This document shows, piece by piece, positions 49,716-58,370 of a stretch of DNA of 64,000 nt. The notes under the pieces are model-generated. The model made no database searches. It saw only the letters and a list, made by a program, of their open reading frames with translations, and was not told the DNA's origin. Numbering within the stretch: position 1 is the first letter of the stretch; the number at the start of each line of letters is the position of its first letter. Origin of the DNA: Acetobacter orientalis. GTDB taxonomy: Bacteria; Pseudomonadota; Alphaproteobacteria; Acetobacterales; Acetobacteraceae. The DNA lies in NCBI RefSeq assembly GCF_000963965.1, contig NZ_BAMX01000035.1, forward strand, positions 1 to 64,000, given 5' to 3'. The position numbers and the translations under genes are program-made.

Positions 49716-50108
49716 ATGGCGAAAGCCGCAGCACCGCGTATTCGTAAAAAAGAGCGCAAGAACATTATTTCTGGCGTGGCACACGTTCTGTCCACGTTTA
49801 ATAACACCATGATCACCATTTCTGACGCACAGGGAAATGCAATTTCCTGGTCTTCAGCTGGTGCACAGGGCTTCAAAGGCTCACGTAAATCTACGCCGTA
49901 TGCCGCGCAGGTTGCAGCGGAAGATGCAGGCCGTAAAGCTCGTGAACACGGTATGGAAACGCTGGAAATTGAAGTTTCTGGCCCTGGGTCAGGCCGTGAA
50001 AGCGCTCTGCGTGCGCTGCAGGCTGTTGGCTTTGCAATTACCTCTATCCGTGACATGACGCCAGTTCCGCACAACGGCTGCCGTCCGCGTAAGCGCCGTC
50101 GCGTTTAA
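49716..50108 (+). CDS. rpsK: 30S ribosomal protein S11
   Basis: 130-aa platform protein lining the mRNA exit. [46 protein letters not shown] (around residues 22-67) and [22 protein letters not shown] end. rpsD, which follows in E. coli, is absent; a terminator-like hairpin and rpoA follow. Confidence 0.99.
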   Translation: MAKAAAPRIRKKERKNIISGVAHVLSTFNNTMITISDAQGNAISWSSAGAQGFKGSRKSTPYAAQVAAEDAGRKAREHGMETLEIEVSGPGSGRESALRALQAVGFAITSIRDMTPVPHNGCRPRKRRRV

Positions 50109-50120
50109 GGATTGAAATGT

Positions 50121-50149
50121 GTGGCTACAGTGTTGTAGCCACCGTTTTT
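50121..50149 (+). terminator. Terminator-like hairpin between rpsK and rpoA
   Basis: Perfect 9-bp stem GTGGCTACA/TGTAGCCAC (50121-50129 with 50134-50142), GTGT loop, then CGTTTTTC. It could attenuate read-through into rpoA or act as a processing site; full termination would require a separate rpoA promoter in the next 70 nt. Confidence 0.6.
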
Positions 50150-50219
50150 CGGTTTGTTTGTTAAAGCTCAGAGAAATCGCTGCTTCAGCAGTGGTTTTTC
50201 GTATTGAAAGGCCGGTACC

Positions 50220-51239
50220 TTGGTCCTTCAGAAAAACTGGCAATCTCTGATCAAGCCTGAAAAGCTTGAAGTCGAATCCGGAGTGGAGCCGACACGTATT
50301 GCAACAGTTGTTGCGGAGCCGCTTGAACGTGGTTTCGGGATGACTCTGGGCAACGCCCTGCGCCGTGTGCTGCTGTCTTCCCTTCAGGGTGCGGCTGTTA
50401 CTGCAGTGCAGATTGATGGCGTTCTGCACGAGTTTTCTTCCGTAGCTGGTGTGCGTGAAGATGTGACGGATATTGTCCTGAACATCAAACAGTTGGCTCT
50501 GAGCATGCACGGCGAAGGCCCGAAGCGCATGGTGCTGACGGCTACCGGCCCCGGTGAAGTCCGTGCAGGGCAGATCCAGACGGGTCATGATATTGAAATC
50601 ATGAACCCTGATCTGGTTATCTGCACGCTGGATGATGGTGTGAAATTGGGTATGGAGTTCGTGGTTGGTATGGGCAAAGGCTACGTGCCTGCTGCTGCAA
50701 ACCGCCCGGAAGATGCTCCTATCGGCCTTATCCCGGTTGATGCCATTTATTCTCCGGTTAAGCGCGTGTCTTATAAAGTTGAGCCTACCCGTGTTGGGCA
50801 GGTGACCGACTATGACAAGCTGCTGCTGACCGTTGAAACCAATGGCGCCATTACGCCGGAAGATGCTGTTGCATTGGCTGCACGGATCCTGCAGGATCAG
50901 TTGCAGTTGTTCATCAACTTTGATGAACCACGTCCGGTACAGGCTGAAGAGCCTCAGGATGATCTGCCGTTCAACCGCAACCTGCTGCGTAAGGTTGATG
51001 AGCTTGAACTGTCTGTTCGTAGCGCTAACTGCCTGAAGAACGACAACATCATCTATATCGGGGACCTCGTCCAGAAGAGCGAGCAGGAAATGCTGCGGAC
51101 TCCGAACTTTGGTCGTAAGTCTCTGAACGAGATCAAGGAAGTTCTGACCTCTATGGGTCTTTCCCTTGGTATGAATGTGCCGGCTTGGCCGCCGGAAAAT
51201 ATTGAAGATCTGGCAAAACGGCTTGATGAGCCGTTCTGA
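50220..51239 (+). CDS. rpoA: RNA polymerase alpha subunit
   Basis: 339-aa assembly platform of RNA polymerase. N-terminal dimer domain with [35 protein letters not shown] near 38-68. C-terminal domain binding UP elements and activators around 265-335, with [14 protein letters not shown]. The start is TTG at 50220 with GAAAGG 8 nt upstream; it gives [12 protein letters not shown], the conserved N-terminus, and no ATG fits. 29 nt before rplQ. Confidence 0.98.
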   Translation: MVLQKNWQSLIKPEKLEVESGVEPTRIATVVAEPLERGFGMTLGNALRRVLLSSLQGAAVTAVQIDGVLHEFSSVAGVREDVTDIVLNIKQLALSMHGEGPKRMVLTATGPGEVRAGQIQTGHDIEIMNPDLVICTLDDGVKLGMEFVVGMGKGYVPAAANRPEDAPIGLIPVDAIYSPVKRVSYKVEPTRVGQVTDYDKLLLTVETNGAITPEDAVALAARILQDQLQLFINFDEPRPVQAEEPQDDLPFNRNLLRKVDELELSVRSANCLKNDNIIYIGDLVQKSEQEMLRTPNFGRKSLNEIKEVLTSMGLSLGMNVPAWPPENIEDLAKRLDEPF

Positions 51240-51268
51240 GCCCACTTCTTACGACTAGGAACTGAACT

Positions 51269-51694
51269 ATGCGTCACCGTATTGCCGGCCGTAAGCTCGG
51301 CGTTACTTCTTCTCACCGTGCTGCCATGTTCCGCAACATGGCAGTTGCTCTGATCAAACACGAGCAGATCACAACCACGCTGCCTAAAGCAAAAGAACTG
51401 CGCCCGGTTGTTGAAAAGCTGATCACCCTTGGCAAGCGTGGAGACCTTCATGCACGCCGTCAGGCACATGCTATGCTGCGTGACGATGTGATCGTGAAGA
51501 AACTGTTCACCGCTATTGCTGAACGCTACAAAGGCCGCACAGGTGGGTATTCCCGCGTTATGCGTGCTGGCATGCGTTATGGTGATGCTGCTGACATGGC
51601 CGTGATTGAACTCGTTGACCGCGATGTAAGCGCAAAAGGCCAAGATAGCGGCCCACGCCCTGAAGTTGCAGGCGAACACGACCTGGCAGCCTAA
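51269..51694 (+). CDS. rplQ: 50S ribosomal protein L17
   Basis: 141-aa protein near the tunnel exit. [34 protein letters not shown] start and [23 protein letters not shown]. Last gene of the 28-kb block, followed by a terminator. Confidence 0.98.
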   Translation: MRHRIAGRKLGVTSSHRAAMFRNMAVALIKHEQITTTLPKAKELRPVVEKLITLGKRGDLHARRQAHAMLRDDVIVKKLFTAIAERYKGRTGGYSRVMRAGMRYGDAADMAVIELVDRDVSAKGQDSGPRPEVAGEHDLAA

Positions 51695-51711
51695 TACGCT
51701 GTTATGTTACA

Positions 51712-51737
51712 GGGGGCCGAGCGTTTCGGCTCCCTTT
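51712..51737 (+). terminator. Terminator-like hairpin after rplQ
   Basis: GGGGGCCGA paired with TCGGCTCCC (51712-51720 with 51726-51734, one G-U) around a 5-nt loop, then TTTGCCC. Strong stem but short T run. Confidence 0.6.
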
Positions 51738-52003
51738 GCCCTGTTATAAAACAAGGCGCTGCTTGCCCCTTTGGTAGGCAGATATAATGCGGCACAGAAT
51801 GTTGAGTTTGCTCCGTTCCGTGTTGTTTGGGTGAGATCGTCTGGATCTGTTGAATCTGCACTGAGTGTGTGGAGCCCATTGAAAAATCTTTTTTTGACGA
51901 ACCCGGTGAGCACTCCCGCCATGGTTCGTATTGATAATGCGCAAGAACCCGTTGCAATGAGGCACGGGGGGCAAGCCGTTATCGCATGTAGGAGAGCATG
52001 TAG
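51738..52003 (+). other. Intergenic region before the polyol-type transporter
   Basis: No convincing gene. An exact TATAAT at 51783-51788 has no good -35 at the usual distance. A TTGACG at about 51895 lacks a -10. The AGGAGAG ribosome site of the next gene is at 51990. Confidence 0.3.
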
Positions 52004-53329
52004 ATGCAGACAGAAACCCAACAGGAAACGCAATCATTCATTGATCGAATAGGAATTCCGCGCCCATTGCTTTGGGGCTTTGTGGGGTTGCTTCTGTTCA
52101 TGATCGGGGATGGGGTAGAAGCCGGGTATTTGGCCCCTTATCTTGAAAGCCAGGGGCAGTCTTCTACGCATGTTGCGTTGCTGTTTACCATTTACGGGGT
52201 TGCTGTCTCTATTTCTTCTTGGCTGTCTGGGCCTTTGTCAGACATGTGGGGCCCAAAAAAGGTTATGTGGATTGGCCTTTGGATTTGGGGTGTGTTTGAG
52301 GTCTTGTTTCTCGTGCTTGGGCTCCAGCCTAACAATTACAGCATGATGATGTTGGCTTATACGGCCCGTGGCTTGGGTTACCCGCTGTTTGCTTATGGTT
52401 TTCTGGTCTGGATTGCTGCTGCGACACCTGCACGCCAGCTTGGTTCTGCCGCTGGCTGGTTTTGGTTTGCATTTTCTGGTGGTTTGCCAACACTTGGGTC
52501 TTTGTTTGCGAGCTTTGCTATTCCGCGCATTGGGGAGATGGGTACGTTTTGGTCGTCTCTGGGGCTGGTTATGGCCGGTGGCTTGGTGGCCCTGCTTTGC
52601 ACGCGCGAACCCCGTGGCACGCAGCGTTTAAGTGCGCCAGATGTTACGTTTAAGCAGGCTATGTTTGGGTCTATCAGCATTATCTGGCGTGAACCCAAAA
52701 CCTTGATTGCAGGCCTGGTACGGACAATCAATACATCGTCTGAATATGCGTTTTTGGTCATTATGCCGGGCGTGTTCACCAAGATTGTTGGTTTTTCTCT
52801 GGAACAGTGGCTGCAACTGCTGTCTATCGTGTTCTTGAGTAATATTATCTTTAACTTGTTGTCTGGCTTGTTGTCTGACCGCTTTGGGCCGCGTGCTGTT
52901 GTGGCTGTGGGTGGTGGTTTGGGGGCCGCAATTTGTGTGCCACTGTTCTATTATGTGCCGGTTGCCATGCCGCATAACTTCCCGATTGCTGCGGCTATGG
53001 GGGTGCTGTACGGGGCATCTTTGGCTGCCTTTGTACCGCTGTCTGGTTTAATGCCGCAGGTTTGCCCCAAAGAAAAAGCAGCGGCGCTTTCTATTTTGGG
53101 TTTGGGCGCTGGTGCGAGCACATGGGTTGGCCCCGCTATTGTGACCTGGTTTGAAGCATGGCGTGGTGTTGAAGGTGTTATCTGGATTTTTAGCGGACTG
53201 TACGTACTGGCCGCTCTGATGACAGTGTTTATTAAAGTTTCACCGGAAGCACGGGCCTATACACGACAAGTAGAGGCGAACTCTCAGGCAGACCGGGAAG
53301 CCGCAATGCATGCTGTGGGGAATCAGTAA
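52004..53329 (+). CDS. MFS sugar-alcohol transporter, RbtT/DalT-like
   Basis: Inner membrane proton symporter, 441 aa, about 12 helices. By eye it follows the Klebsiella ribitol/arabinitol transporters RbtT and DalT: LLWGFVGLLLFMIGDGVEAGYLAPYL near residue 22-47, RGLGYPLFAYGFLVWIA near 122-138, IPRIGEMGTFWSSL near 173-186, and RTINTSSEYAFLVIMPGVF near 240. Polyol uptake suits an acetic acid bacterium, but no polyol dehydrogenase is adjacent. AGGAGAG precedes ATG. A terminator follows, so it is probably monocistronic. Confidence 0.85.
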   Translation: MQTETQQETQSFIDRIGIPRPLLWGFVGLLLFMIGDGVEAGYLAPYLESQGQSSTHVALLFTIYGVAVSISSWLSGPLSDMWGPKKVMWIGLWIWGVFEVLFLVLGLQPNNYSMMMLAYTARGLGYPLFAYGFLVWIAAATPARQLGSAAGWFWFAFSGGLPTLGSLFASFAIPRIGEMGTFWSSLGLVMAGGLVALLCTREPRGTQRLSAPDVTFKQAMFGSISIIWREPKTLIAGLVRTINTSSEYAFLVIMPGVFTKIVGFSLEQWLQLLSIVFLSNIIFNLLSGLLSDRFGPRAVVAVGGGLGAAICVPLFYYVPVAMPHNFPIAAAMGVLYGASLAAFVPLSGLMPQVCPKEKAAALSILGLGAGASTWVGPAIVTWFEAWRGVEGVIWIFSGLYVLAALMTVFIKVSPEARAYTRQVEANSQADREAAMHAVGNQ

Positions 53330-53358
53330 GCGTTTTTAACCATTAAGGTAAAAAATAC

Positions 53359-53391
53359 AGCGCGTGGGGGTAAACTCCACGCGCTTTTTTT
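53359..53391 (+). terminator. Intrinsic terminator after the polyol-type transporter
   Basis: AGCGCGTGG/CCACGCGCT stem (53359-53367 with 53377-53385) followed by seven T beginning at the stem base. Confidence 0.9.
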
Positions 53392-53558
53392 GTATGAAAT
53401 GCGCAGCATTACGCCGTTTGTTAAGGATAAAAGCGGATAATGTATATTTTATGCGGGCGGTGTGGCGGTATATTTTATTGTGCGCAATTGACATTGGGAA
53501 TTATTGTATCACTCTTGCTAAAGCGTATTCAAAAACACAATTGCAGGCGGGTGAGACA

Positions 53559-54602
53559 ATGAGGCGTTTTTTAACCAAGCTGGCGCTTTTAGGGGCTGTT
53601 GCTTTAACGGCCATAACTTCTCAGGCAGAAGCCGCAGCGCCTATTAAAGTTGGGTATATTCCGGTTTTAGGCTCTTCTGCCCTGTTTGTTATTGAGGGTG
53701 AGGGCTGGGCGCGTGAGGCTGGACTAGACCTACAATTGGTAAGGTTTACTTCTGGCCCGCAGGCTATACAGGCTTTGGTCTCTGGCCGCATTGATGCCTA
53801 CGTGGCAGGTGTGTTGCCATTGCTACAAGCGCGGGCACACGGGGCAGACGTAAAAGTCGTTACGGCGGCATCTGTTGAAGAATTAGAAGTTATTGCGCGT
53901 GGTAAACTGGCTGAGGGGCTGCCAGAAAAGCAAGACGGCGGCTTGGCCCCAACGGCTGCCAAGCAACTGTTTGAGCAGTTTAAGGCGGCCAATGCGCACC
54001 CAGCGCGTATTGCGGCCCAGCCTACGGGCTCTGTACCCGACACGTTACTGCGTTACTGGCTATTAAAGCAAATTGGCATAACGCCACCTTTGGCCAATAC
54101 CGTGAGTTTAGTTGGGGTGGATATTGATGCCGCACAGCAGGCTTTTTTGGCTGGTGCGGTAGATGCCGCCGTGCTGCGTGAGCCTGCTTTAACGGTTGTA
54201 CGGGCGCGTATGCCACAAGCCAGAACATTGGCAACAGGGCATGATCTGTTACCCGACCAGCCCGGCTCTGTGCTGGCTATTGTTAAGCCAGAAGCACCTG
54301 AGCACCAGGCATGGGCGAAAACCTTAGCCAGCCTGTTTTTACGTGCCACGACACTGCTTTCAACCCACTCAGATGAGGCAGCCCCTTTTGTGACCAAAGC
54401 ATTGGGCAGCGGCATTTTAACAGAAGATATTATGAAGGCCTCTTTGGAGCATTCAGCCTCTCGTTTTGTGAGCGACCCCACGCGCATTGTAGCGGGTGTG
54501 AAACAATTACAGGACTTTGAGGTAGAGCAGGGCTTGCTACGTAAGGCCCAACCGGTAGAGGATTTGTTTGATTTTGATTTATGGCGGCAAGTCAAACAGT
54601 GA
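53559..54602 (+). CDS. ABC transporter substrate-binding protein (NitT/TauT, SsuA-like)
   Basis: 347-aa periplasmic binding protein. A signal peptide spans about 1-25 (MRRFLTKLALLG start, ends QAEA). IKVGYIPVLGSSALFVIEGEGWAREAGLDL near 28-57 and the GPQAIQALVSGRIDAYV motif are typical of NMT1/SsuA-like proteins. ATG 53559 is preferred; earlier in-frame starts would add over 60 residues before the signal peptide. A TTGACA (53488) upstream is a possible -35. Substrate could be a sulfonate, nitrate, taurine or a pyrimidine precursor. It overlaps the permease by 22 nt. Confidence 0.88.
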   Translation: MRRFLTKLALLGAVALTAITSQAEAAAPIKVGYIPVLGSSALFVIEGEGWAREAGLDLQLVRFTSGPQAIQALVSGRIDAYVAGVLPLLQARAHGADVKVVTAASVEELEVIARGKLAEGLPEKQDGGLAPTAAKQLFEQFKAANAHPARIAAQPTGSVPDTLLRYWLLKQIGITPPLANTVSLVGVDIDAAQQAFLAGAVDAAVLREPALTVVRARMPQARTLATGHDLLPDQPGSVLAIVKPEAPEHQAWAKTLASLFLRATTLLSTHSDEAAPFVTKALGSGILTEDIMKASLEHSASRFVSDPTRIVAGVKQLQDFEVEQGLLRKAQPVEDLFDFDLWRQVKQ

Positions 54603-55363
54603 TTCGATCGTTTTCGCATTCGGCCCGGCTCCTGCTATCGGTAGCCGGGTTACTGATATTTTTTGGGTCTTGGGAAGTATCGGTCAGAACTAACCTATTA
54701 CCAGCGGGCATGGTGCCAGCGCCGTCGTCTTTATGGCAGGCGTGGCTGGATGAAGTGCGGGGTGGGTTTTGGCTGCAAGCTATAACCGATAGCTTAAGCC
54801 ACTATACTTTGGGGCTGCTTATTGGCTCCGTACTGGGGGCCTCTATTGGCCTTTTATGCGGTATGGTGGCTGTGGTTGATGGCTTGCTTGAAGGTATTGT
54901 ACGGCTTTTGCGGCCCGTGCCCGGCTTGGCATGGGTACCGTTTGCCATTTTATGGTTTGGGTTGCACACCGCTGGGGCGACCTTTGTTATTGCCATATCG
55001 GTGTTCTGGATCAATTTTTATGCGGCTTATGCAGCGGTTAAAAATATTGACCCTGAGTTTTACGAGCTGGCCGCAGCCTTTGGGCATGGCGGCTTTTGGG
55101 GGCGGCTATTTAAGGTGGTGCTTCCAGCCTCTGCCCCCGGTTTGGTGGCGGGGTTACGCACAGGCCTTGGGCAAGGCTGGATGTCTGTTGTGGCAGCAGA
55201 ACTGTTTGGTGTGCCCGGTATTGGGGCGCGTATGATGCAGGCTTCTAGCTTGCTGGCAACAGATGTTGTGGTTGTTTACATGCTTACCATGGCGCTGCTG
55301 TACGCCCTGACCGATTTTTTGTTTGGGTTTGTGAGAAAATATGTTTTGCGGTGGCAACCATGA
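54581..55363 (+). CDS. ABC transporter permease (NitT/TauT, SsuC-like)
   Basis: 260-aa inner membrane subunit, about six helices. LIFFGSWEVSVRTNLLPAGMVPAPSS near the start, PVPGLAWVPFAILWFGLHTAG in the middle, and the ATPase-docking EAA loop ELAAAFGHGGFWGRLFKVVLPAS near 160-183. The start lies inside the binding-protein gene and the stop overlaps the ATPase ATG, so the three are one operon. Confidence 0.92.
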   Translation: MAASQTVIRSFSHSARLLLSVAGLLIFFGSWEVSVRTNLLPAGMVPAPSSLWQAWLDEVRGGFWLQAITDSLSHYTLGLLIGSVLGASIGLLCGMVAVVDGLLEGIVRLLRPVPGLAWVPFAILWFGLHTAGATFVIAISVFWINFYAAYAAVKNIDPEFYELAAAFGHGGFWGRLFKVVLPASAPGLVAGLRTGLGQGWMSVVAAELFGVPGIGARMMQASSLLATDVVVVYMLTMALLYALTDFLFGFVRKYVLRWQP

Positions 55364-56166
55364 GCAGTGCTGAACACGTTGCACGCCTTGAAAATGTAGG
55401 CTTGTCTTATGACGGTGGGCAAAATTACATTTTACGCCATGTTAGCCTAAGCCTGAGCAAAGGTGAGTTTGTTGCACTCCTTGGGCCATCGGGTGTGGGT
55501 AAATCAACCTTATTGCGGGTGTTTATGGGGCTAAGCGCTCCGTCAGAGGGGCAGGTTTTTAGCCCGCAGCCTACTAGCCAGTTACAGGCAGAGGGGCAGA
55601 AGCGCCGGGCGCAGTCTTTGGTGTTTCAAGATGCGCGGCTTATGCCGTGGCGGAGTGTGGCCCGTAACGTTGCTTTTGGGTTGGAAGGGCTAAAGCTCAC
55701 CAAAGAGGAAAAACAGGCTCGCGTGCTTGCAGCCCTACAGTTGGTAGGGCTTGAAGAGGCCGCCGACCGTTGGCCCCGCCGCTTATCGGGCGGGCAGCGC
55801 CAGCGTGTGGGTGTGGCCCGTGCTCTTACGGTTGACCCAGACTTGTTGTTGATGGACGAACCCTTTGGCGCACTTGACCCCATAACCCGCAACGGCTTGC
55901 AAGATGAGTTGCTGAAAATTTGGCAACAGACCCACAAAACAGTGCTGTTTGTAACCCACGACATAGAAGAAGCGCTTAAATTGGCCACGCGGGTGGTGGT
56001 GCTGGCCGGAAAACCTGCGGGCATTGTGGGGATGTTGGACATACCGCCAACCGAAAAAGACCCTGAGTCATCTGCTTTCAAGAGCTATGCTGCACGTTTG
56101 CGCGCCATGATAGCGGGAGAGCCAGACCCCGGCGGGGCTCCGTATTGGTATTCGAACGAGATTTAG
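55360..56166 (+). CDS. ABC transporter ATP-binding protein (NitT/TauT, SsuB-like)
   Basis: 268-aa cytoplasmic ATPase. Walker A GPSGVGKST near 44-52, Q-loop VFQDARLMPWRSV near 88, signature RLSGGQRQRVGVARAL near 130, Walker B DLLLMDEPFGALDP near 155, and switch His in VTHDIEEA. ATG 55360 (ATGA overlap) is preferred over a GTG 9 nt earlier. Small gap then two tiny membrane proteins. Confidence 0.94.
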   Translation: MSSAEHVARLENVGLSYDGGQNYILRHVSLSLSKGEFVALLGPSGVGKSTLLRVFMGLSAPSEGQVFSPQPTSQLQAEGQKRRAQSLVFQDARLMPWRSVARNVAFGLEGLKLTKEEKQARVLAALQLVGLEEAADRWPRRLSGGQRQRVGVARALTVDPDLLLMDEPFGALDPITRNGLQDELLKIWQQTHKTVLFVTHDIEEALKLATRVVVLAGKPAGIVGMLDIPPTEKDPESSAFKSYAARLRAMIAGEPDPGGAPYWYSNEI

Positions 56167-56250
56167 CTTTTTTTATCATAAATTTACACTTAGCTGGCAT
56201 CTCTATACGGTGTGGAGCGTTGACGTGCTTAAGTGGAAGGAGAGAGCGTG

Positions 56251-56487
56251 ATGAGTGATGCAAAAACCAGCCAATACACACTGGAAGAAGGCGTAGGCCG
56301 CTTGCAAGATGGTGTAGAAGGTCTGTTTACCAAAGCCAGCACCACAGGTGATGATTTTGGTGCCCCCCAAGGGTGTGCCGCTCTGGAAGCTGTGCGCGAC
56401 AATGTTATAGACCGGCCATTATTTTACGTGAGCTTGGCTGGTATTTTGGGCGTTGTGCTGGGTGCTGTTTTTAAACGTAAGCTCTAA
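56251..56487 (+). CDS. Small DUF883/ElaB-YqjD-like membrane protein
   Basis: 78 aa. A polar N-terminal part (about 1-52) is followed by one C-terminal helix near 58-73 and a Lys/Arg end (FKRKL). The VRDNVIDRPLFYVSLAGILGVVLG ending is like the ElaB/YqjD family, tail-anchored proteins that can bind ribosomes in stationary phase. The N-terminus is shorter and less coiled-coil-like than in E. coli. ATG 56251 has AAGGAGAG upstream. Confidence 0.75.
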   Translation: MSDAKTSQYTLEEGVGRLQDGVEGLFTKASTTGDDFGAPQGCAALEAVRDNVIDRPLFYVSLAGILGVVLGAVFKRKL

Positions 56488-56526
56488 TTCCGACATTTAA
56501 CCCTTCTGAGTTAAGGACTAAGTCTC

Positions 56527-56703
56527 ATGCTGAAAATGGCGTTGTTCTTTTTGGTGGTCTCCATCATTGCGGGGCTTTTCGGGTTTGGCGGCATTTCCAG
56601 CGCTGCGGGCGGAATGGCCAAAATTCTGTTCTTTATTGCTATTGTGCTGTTTGTTGTCTTTTTAGTTGTTGCCTTGCTGGCAGGGCGCACACTTATGAAA
56701 TAG
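56527..56703 (+). CDS. Small DUF1328-like membrane protein (YtjA type)
   Basis: 58-aa protein starting [22 protein letters not shown], with a second helix [23 protein letters not shown] and ending RTLMK. This matches the DUF1328/YtjA family of two-helix membrane proteins of unknown function, often near stress genes. It lies 39 nt after the DUF883-like gene, probably in one transcript, and ends at a strong terminator. Confidence 0.88.
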   Translation: MLKMALFFLVVSIIAGLFGFGGISSAAGGMAKILFFIAIVLFVVFLVVALLAGRTLMK

Positions 56704-56732
56704 GCCAGACGGCCTGCTTTTAAAGAGCCTAC

Positions 56733-56772
56733 AAAAAAGCCTCTGCCCCGATAAAAGGGCAGAGGCTTTTTT
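56733..56772. terminator. Bidirectional intrinsic terminator
   Basis: Perfect 10-bp stem GCCTCTGCCC/GGGCAGAGGC (56739-56748 with 56757-56766) with six A before and six T after. It can end both the DUF1328-like gene (plus) and the outer membrane factor gene (minus). Confidence 0.92.
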
Positions 56773-56794
56773 GATGGAAAACCGTCTGTTGGGT

Positions 56795-58360
56795 TTAGCG
56801 GTTACTGGGCAGAAAGTTTTTATCTTTCTGGATAAAGCTAGGCAGGAAGGGGTTATCTGTTTGCATAGAGCCTTTGGACGGCAAGGCAGAGACATTCCAG
56901 CCACCACCTAGGTTTTGAATAAGGGTGACAGAGTCCAAAATACGGTTTTGCTGAATTTGGAGCGCTGTTTGCGCGTTAGAGAGTGCCGTAACCTGAGACG
57001 TAATAACCGTGGTGTAAATTTGCGTACCAGCCATATATTGGTTGAAGGCGACAGTTACCGCACGGTTAGCCGCCTCTAGCGCTACGCGCTGCTGGTCTGC
57101 CTGTTGGGCAAGAATACGTAAGTTTGAGAGTTGGTCTTCTACCCCTTGTAGGGCGGTAAGCACTGTTTGGCGGTAGGTGGCAACGTAGTTATCGTAATTT
57201 GCATCGGCCTCATGCACGGCGGCGGTACGGCTACCGCCAGAAAACAGGGTTTCTGTGGCAGACGCGCCAAGAGACCAGATACGGTTTGCCACCTGTACCA
57301 AGGTGCCTACAGGGTCACCGCTGTAAGAGTACGAGGCAGTTAGTTTGACGTCTGGGTAGAAAGCCGCAATGGCAGCGCCAATTTGGGCGTTATATTCTTC
57401 CATGCGGCGTTCGGCTGCGGCTACGTCTGGGCGGCGTTCGAGCAATTGTGCCGGTACAGAGACTGGAATGGCCGGAATGGTGTTGGTAAGGCTACCCGGC
57501 GCAATAGAAACCTCTGCCGGGGGTTTACCAATAAGCACGGCAATAGCGTGCTCATATTGTGCGCGGCTGGCCTGTGTGGCTGTGGCTTGGGCACGGGTTT
57601 GCTCAAGCTGGGTTTTGGCCTGTAGCAGAGCTGTGGGGTCTGCTGTGCCTGCCTCGTATTGGTTATGCGTAATTTCGTAAGAGCGTTCGTAAAATTTTAC
57701 GTTGCGTTGCAGCAGGTCATACAGGCTGTCTTGGTAGCGCATGTTAAAATAGGCGGTGGCCAATTGGGCTTGGTAAGACAGTTTGGCATTGGCAAGGTCT
57801 GCTGCCGTTGCTTGTGTTTCTGTAACCTGAGCCTGAATTTGGCGGCGGATTTTGCCCCACAAGTCTAGGTCCCACGAGGCGGTTGGCCCCATGCCGTAGG
57901 TATTTTCTGTAGAGTTAGAAGCAACGCCTGATGAGGTGTTGGAGCCGTAATTAACAATGGTGCCGCTAGAGCGCGAGCCGCGGCCAGAGCTTTGCCGGTT
58001 AAAAGAGAGTGAGCCGCTTAATGTGGGGTAAAGCTGTGCCCGCACAGAGTTAATGGTGGCACGGGCCGCACGGTAGCGGGCTTCGTATTCTTTTACGTTT
58101 TGGTTGTTTAGCTCTACTTGGGCTTCAAGCGTGTTTAGGGTGGGGTCGTTGTAGAGTGTCCACCATGCCCCCTTTGGTAGCTCGGCTAGGCTGGGGTTGG
58201 CGTAGTTCCAGCCCGGTGCTGGGCGGAGCTCTTTAAATTTGGCAGAAACAATAGGGCTTGGCCGCTTATAAGACGGGCCAACCATGCACCCCGCAAAAAC
58301 CAGCGGAGCCAGCAGGATACCAAGGCGGCGTGACAGCGGACGGGTGAGGAAATGCTTCAT
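56795..58360 (-). CDS. RND efflux outer membrane lipoprotein (NodT/OprM type)
   Basis: 521-aa TolC-like channel. The lipobox LVFAGC gives a lipidated Cys near residue 24, followed by MVGPSYKRP. WWTLYNDPTLNTLEAQVELNN near 67-87, TASWDLDLWGKIRRQI near 160, and QLLERRPDVAAAERRMEEYNAQIGAAIAAFYPDVKLTASY near 305-345. The start at 58360 matches the lipoprotein signal; a longer in-frame reading extends into the pump gene and is rejected. It starts 10 nt after the MdtC-like stop and is the last gene of that operon. Confidence 0.93.
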   Translation of the reverse strand: MKHFLTRPLSRRLGILLAPLVFAGCMVGPSYKRPSPIVSAKFKELRPAPGWNYANPSLAELPKGAWWTLYNDPTLNTLEAQVELNNQNVKEYEARYRAARATINSVRAQLYPTLSGSLSFNRQSSGRGSRSSGTIVNYGSNTSSGVASNSTENTYGMGPTASWDLDLWGKIRRQIQAQVTETQATAADLANAKLSYQAQLATAYFNMRYQDSLYDLLQRNVKFYERSYEITHNQYEAGTADPTALLQAKTQLEQTRAQATATQASRAQYEHAIAVLIGKPPAEVSIAPGSLTNTIPAIPVSVPAQLLERRPDVAAAERRMEEYNAQIGAAIAAFYPDVKLTASYSYSGDPVGTLVQVANRIWSLGASATETLFSGGSRTAAVHEADANYDNYVATYRQTVLTALQGVEDQLSNLRILAQQADQQRVALEAANRAVTVAFNQYMAGTQIYTTVITSQVTALSNAQTALQIQQNRILDSVTLIQNLGGGWNVSALPSKGSMQTDNPFLPSFIQKDKNFLPSNR

Positions 58361-58370
58361 CGTGCGTGTT

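Noticed and set aside
49133-50219. Lack of rpmJ and rpsD near secY and rpsK treated as a novelty
   Set aside because: To my knowledge these genes are commonly elsewhere in alphaproteobacteria, so their absence alone is not notable.
49989-51245. Open frame of 418 codons antisense to rpsK-rpoA
   Set aside because: Spans rpoA and the intergenic hairpin with no recognisable protein features.
51771-52052. 93-codon frame before the polyol-type transporter
   Set aside because: Overlaps the transporter start in another frame and lacks a Shine-Dalgarno or motif.
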